This document shows positions 33,038-35,520 of a stretch of DNA of 35,520 nt, one piece after another. The notes below the pieces were generated by a model, which saw only the letters and a list, made by a program, of their open reading frames with translations, was not told the origin of the DNA and searched no databases. Numbering within the stretch: the first letter of the stretch is position 1; each line of letters starts with the position of its first letter. The translations under genes and the position numbers were made by a program. Location: the NCBI GenBank assembly GCA_035471785.1, contig DATIPQ010000157.1, positions 1-35,520 of the forward strand. Reading direction: 5' to 3'. Source of the stretch: Acidobacteriota bacterium (GTDB taxonomy: Bacteria > Acidobacteriota > UBA6911 > RPQK01 > DATIPO01).

Positions 33038-35299
33038 CTACAGCAAGGTGAGCGGATCAATGTCAATAGTGACCTTGCGCAGGTTGACCTGGCGTTCCGT
33101 CTGTAACTCTTCCACCGCCTGGCGCAGCACCTGGTGCAGCTCCATGCGGCTGGTGGTCTTGACCAAGATCTGAAAACGGTACTCTTCGCGCAGCCTCTCC
33201 AAAGCCGCCGGTGCCGGTCCCATGATACGCATGTGCTGCGAGGTGGAGAGCTGGTCGCGGAACGCTTTCAGCTTATCGGCCACCTGACGGGCCATCTTCG
33301 CCACCTCCTCCCGGTCGCGGTCTTGCAGCAGCAGGTTGGCCAGAATGCTGAAGGGAGGATAGCGGAAGCGGCTGCGGAAACCCGCCTCCTGAGCGTAGAA
33401 GGTTGGGTAGTCCTGGGCTCCGGCATAGCGCAGGGCGTAGTGGTTGGGGTAGTAGGTCTGGATGATGACTTCTCCCGGCTGTTCGCCGCGTCCGGCCCGT
33501 CCGGCCACCTGGGTGAGCAACTGAAAGGTGCGTTCGGCGGCCCGGAAATCGGCCAGGCGGAGGGCCTGATCGGCCGCCAGCACGCCCACCAGCGTGACCT
33601 GGGGAAAGTCGTGGCCCTTGGCGATCATCTGGGTACCCACCAGGATGTTGGTGCGTCCTGAAGCGAAGTTGCCCAGGATGCGGTCATAGGCGCCCTTGCG
33701 CCGGACGGCGTCGCGGTCAAGGCGGTCGATTTCGGCTTCCGGGAAGCGCCTTTGCAGGATTTCCTGAATCTTCTCGGTGCCTTCCCCCAGGTAGAAAATG
33801 TACTCTTTGCCGCATTCCCGGCACTTGTCGGGCACCCGCCGCGAGAACCCGCAATAGTGGCACATGAGCCGGTGCTGAACCTGGTGATAGGTGAGAGAGA
33901 TGCTGCAGTTCTTGCACTGCTCGGTGTGCCCGCAACTGCGGCACAGCACCACCGGCGTGTAGCCGCGGCGGTTGATGAGCATGAGGACCTGCTGCTGGTT
34001 GTCGAGGCGCCGGCGGATGGCCAGGTCGAGGGGGTCGGAGAGAACCAGTCCGGGGCCGTGCTTCTCGAATTCGCGTCGCATGTCGACGATGCGCACCTGG
34101 GGCAGAGGACGCTCCATGACCCGCTTCTGGAGGCTCTGGAAGCGGTATTTGTCGCCCTGCTGAGCCTGGTAGTAGGTCTCCATCTGAGGCGTGGCGCTGC
34201 CCACCACCAGCAGGGCGCTCTCGAGCTGGCAGCGCTTGTAGGCTGTTTCGCGGGCATGGTAACGGGGGAAGTCGTCCTGCTTGTAGGAGCCGTCGTGCTC
34301 TTCGTCGATAATGACGATGCCCAGCTTGCGCACGGGGGCGAAGACGGCTGAGCGCGTCCCCAGAACAACCCGCGAGCGGCCCTCCTGCACCCGCCGCCAC
34401 TGGTCGAATCGTTCGCCCTCGCTGAGGGCCGAATGGAGGATCGCCACCTGATCGCCGAACCATCCGCGGAAAGCCCGCGCGGCTTGAGGGGTGAGTCCGA
34501 TTTCAGGAACCAGCATGAGGGCCGAGAGGCCTTGCTCGAGAACGCTCTGGATGGCGTTGAGATAGATCTCGGTCTTGCCGCTTCCCGTCACGCCGTGCAC
34601 CAGGAGGGCGGAGAAGCGCCGCTCTTTCAGCAATAGGCCGATGGTATCCAGGACGCGGGCCTGCTCCTGGTTGAGGCGGTGGCGCACCACCGGTTGGTGG
34701 CGGTAGAGGCGTCCGTAGTCCTTCCAGGGCGAGCGCTTGATCTCGACGTCGCCGATGCGCAGGGCCTTCTTTTTAGCCAGCGCCCGCAGCACCGCTTCGC
34801 TGAGCCCCGTCTCGCGGCTGAAGGTGGTGAGCAGCACGGGCAGTTCCACCTCGCTCAGCAATTCCCAGGCCTGGGCCTGTTTTTCGGTCAGGTCAGGCGG
34901 ACGCGAAGCCAGCTCCACCACTCCCAGTTGCTTGCGCACCGGCCAGAAACGGCGGGCCGGACCGTCATCGGCGCGTTTGAGCAGGAGTCCGGGAGGCAGC
35001 ATGACGCGGAAGGCTTCGCCGGGCGGCGAGAAGTAGTAGGCGGCGATCCAGCGTCCCACTTCGATCAGTCCCGGCAGCACCACGGGTTCTTCGTCCAGCA
35101 CCTCGACGATCTCTTTGAGCTCGGTGCCCTCGGGCGGCTGGGGATCGCAGGCCAGCACCAGTCCCACCAGCTTGCGGCTGCGGAAGGGAACCACCGCCCG
35201 CATTCCCGCCTGCACCTTGTCTCTCCAGTACTCGGGCACCCGGTAGGTAAAGGTGCTGAAGATCGGAAACGGAACCGCCACTTCCACCAACTCGGCCAT
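33038..35299 (-). CDS. priA: Primosomal protein N' (replication restart helicase)
   Basis: 3'-5' helicase that reloads DnaB at stalled forks. The 753-residue product has the 3' DNA-binding N-terminal domain (VAVPFPIFSTFTYRVPE), Walker A VHGVTGSGKTEIYLN, the Walker B-type box DEEHDGSYKQ, RYHARETA, four CxxC zinc pairs (CRSC, CKNC, CHYC, CREC), the TQMIAKGHDFPQVTLVG motif, and motif VI QVAGRAGRG. The length is typical. TAAGAT ends 6 nt before ATG 35299 with GAGGGG between, which suggests a leaderless start. A REP-like repeat lies upstream and a palindromic repeat immediately downstream. Confidence 0.97.
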   Translation of the reverse strand: MAELVEVAVPFPIFSTFTYRVPEYWRDKVQAGMRAVVPFRSRKLVGLVLACDPQPPEGTELKEIVEVLDEEPVVLPGLIEVGRWIAAYYFSPPGEAFRVMLPPGLLLKRADDGPARRFWPVRKQLGVVELASRPPDLTEKQAQAWELLSEVELPVLLTTFSRETGLSEAVLRALAKKKALRIGDVEIKRSPWKDYGRLYRHQPVVRHRLNQEQARVLDTIGLLLKERRFSALLVHGVTGSGKTEIYLNAIQSVLEQGLSALMLVPEIGLTPQAARAFRGWFGDQVAILHSALSEGERFDQWRRVQEGRSRVVLGTRSAVFAPVRKLGIVIIDEEHDGSYKQDDFPRYHARETAYKRCQLESALLVVGSATPQMETYYQAQQGDKYRFQSLQKRVMERPLPQVRIVDMRREFEKHGPGLVLSDPLDLAIRRRLDNQQQVLMLINRRGYTPVVLCRSCGHTEQCKNCSISLTYHQVQHRLMCHYCGFSRRVPDKCRECGKEYIFYLGEGTEKIQEILQRRFPEAEIDRLDRDAVRRKGAYDRILGNFASGRTNILVGTQMIAKGHDFPQVTLVGVLAADQALRLADFRAAERTFQLLTQVAGRAGRGEQPGEVIIQTYYPNHYALRYAGAQDYPTFYAQEAGFRSRFRYPPFSILANLLLQDRDREEVAKMARQVADKLKAFRDQLSTSQHMRIMGPAPAALERLREEYRFQILVKTTSRMELHQVLRQAVEELQTERQVNLRKVTIDIDPLTLL

Positions 35300-35305
35300 C
35301 CCCTC

Positions 35306-35311
35306 ATCTTA
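35306..35311 (-). promoter_or_regulatory. Candidate -10 box of priA
   Basis: TAAGAT on the minus strand would place the transcript start on the A of the priA ATG. No convincing -35 box was found at 16-18 nt spacing. Confidence 0.3.
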
Positions 35312-35394
35312 CGCCCCAGGTGGGACAAACAGCCTTTCTGAGCCACCCTGCGGCGTTATCCCACGCTTTCAGCGTTGGCACCTTTGCCGTCTGA

Positions 35395-35520
35395 AACCCA
35401 GGGTGGCGCCGCCGTCTCGCTTGCGCTCGCCGGGGCTGACCCTGGGCTGGCGAATCGCTCGCCTTCAGCGAGCCCGGACTTGACTTCCAACACTGTCGCT
35501 GGGGTGGCGAATCGCTCGCC
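35395..35520. repeat. REP-like intergenic element, copy 2 (cut by window edge)
   Basis: From AACCCAGGGTGGCGCC at 35395 to CACTGTCGCT at 35500 the sequence is nearly identical to 5172-5276, including the CCCAGGGT / ACCCTGGG arms and the GCTCGC-CTTCA-GCGAGC hairpin. A second tail unit starts at about 35506 (GGCGAATCGCTCGCC, as at 35449-35463) and runs off the window. Upstream, CACGCTTTCAGCGTT (35361-35375) also resembles 5139-5153. No gene is visible between 35300 and 35520. Confidence 0.8.

Overview
This 35.5 kb window is a GC-rich chromosomal segment from a diderm (Gram-negative type) bacterium. Envelope genes for TonB, LspA and LolA imply an outer membrane. The gene order ispE-prs-rplY-pth ... 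rpsF-rpsR-rplI-dnaB-alr, a TonB-like protein with a C-terminal TonB domain, and a secreted beta-propeller protein with repeated 'TGVALLNPG'-type modules all resemble Acidobacteriota. That placement is inference from gene content only.

Layout. Positions 1-1750 hold the edge of a zinc-ribbon protein gene and a decaying type II restriction-modification pair: an XcyI-like endonuclease without its C-terminal half and an N4-cytosine-type methyltransferase split by a frameshift. Positions 1819-13756 form a long minus-strand housekeeping block. In transcription order it runs TPR protein, ispE, prs, rplY, pth, hppA (membrane pyrophosphatase), rpsF, rpsR, rplI, dnaB, alr. It supplies isoprenoid and PRPP synthesis, translation, the replicative helicase and D-alanine. 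Upstream lie a secreted beta-propeller protein, a DciA-like helicase-loader homologue (DUF721) overlapping a nucleotidyl/glycosyl-transferase-like gene, and an HNH nuclease, all on the minus strand. From 18.6 kb the strands alternate: tonB-like and an lspA-lolA gene fusion (+); two small membrane/stress-type genes (-); thiD (+); a ROK sugar kinase and a coiled-coil envelope protein (-); queE and trmL (+, tRNA modification); ftcD and a CNNM/CorC-type transporter (-); DUF547 and DUF2007 (+). The window ends with the minus-strand set priA, JAMM protease, Era-like GTPase with DUF697, and family-4 uracil-DNA glycosylase.

The most notable finding is a single uninterrupted reading frame at 19611-20768. 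It joins lipoprotein signal peptidase (LspA) to the periplasmic lipoprotein carrier LolA, with the former LolA signal peptide acting as a fifth membrane segment. Three families of intergenic repeat are present: an about 105 bp REP-like element (5172-5344 and 35395-35520), a 19 bp palindromic motif just after several stop codons (5359, 6350, 33012, and a degenerate copy near 6381), and a 125 bp MITE-like element with 25 bp imperfect terminal inverted repeats that fills the queE-trmL gap. Many first genes of transcription units have a TAnnnT hexamer only 5-9 nt before the start codon, which suggests leaderless or nearly leaderless mRNAs. Three ribosomal proteins (bS6, bL9, bL25) carry long charged C-terminal tails.
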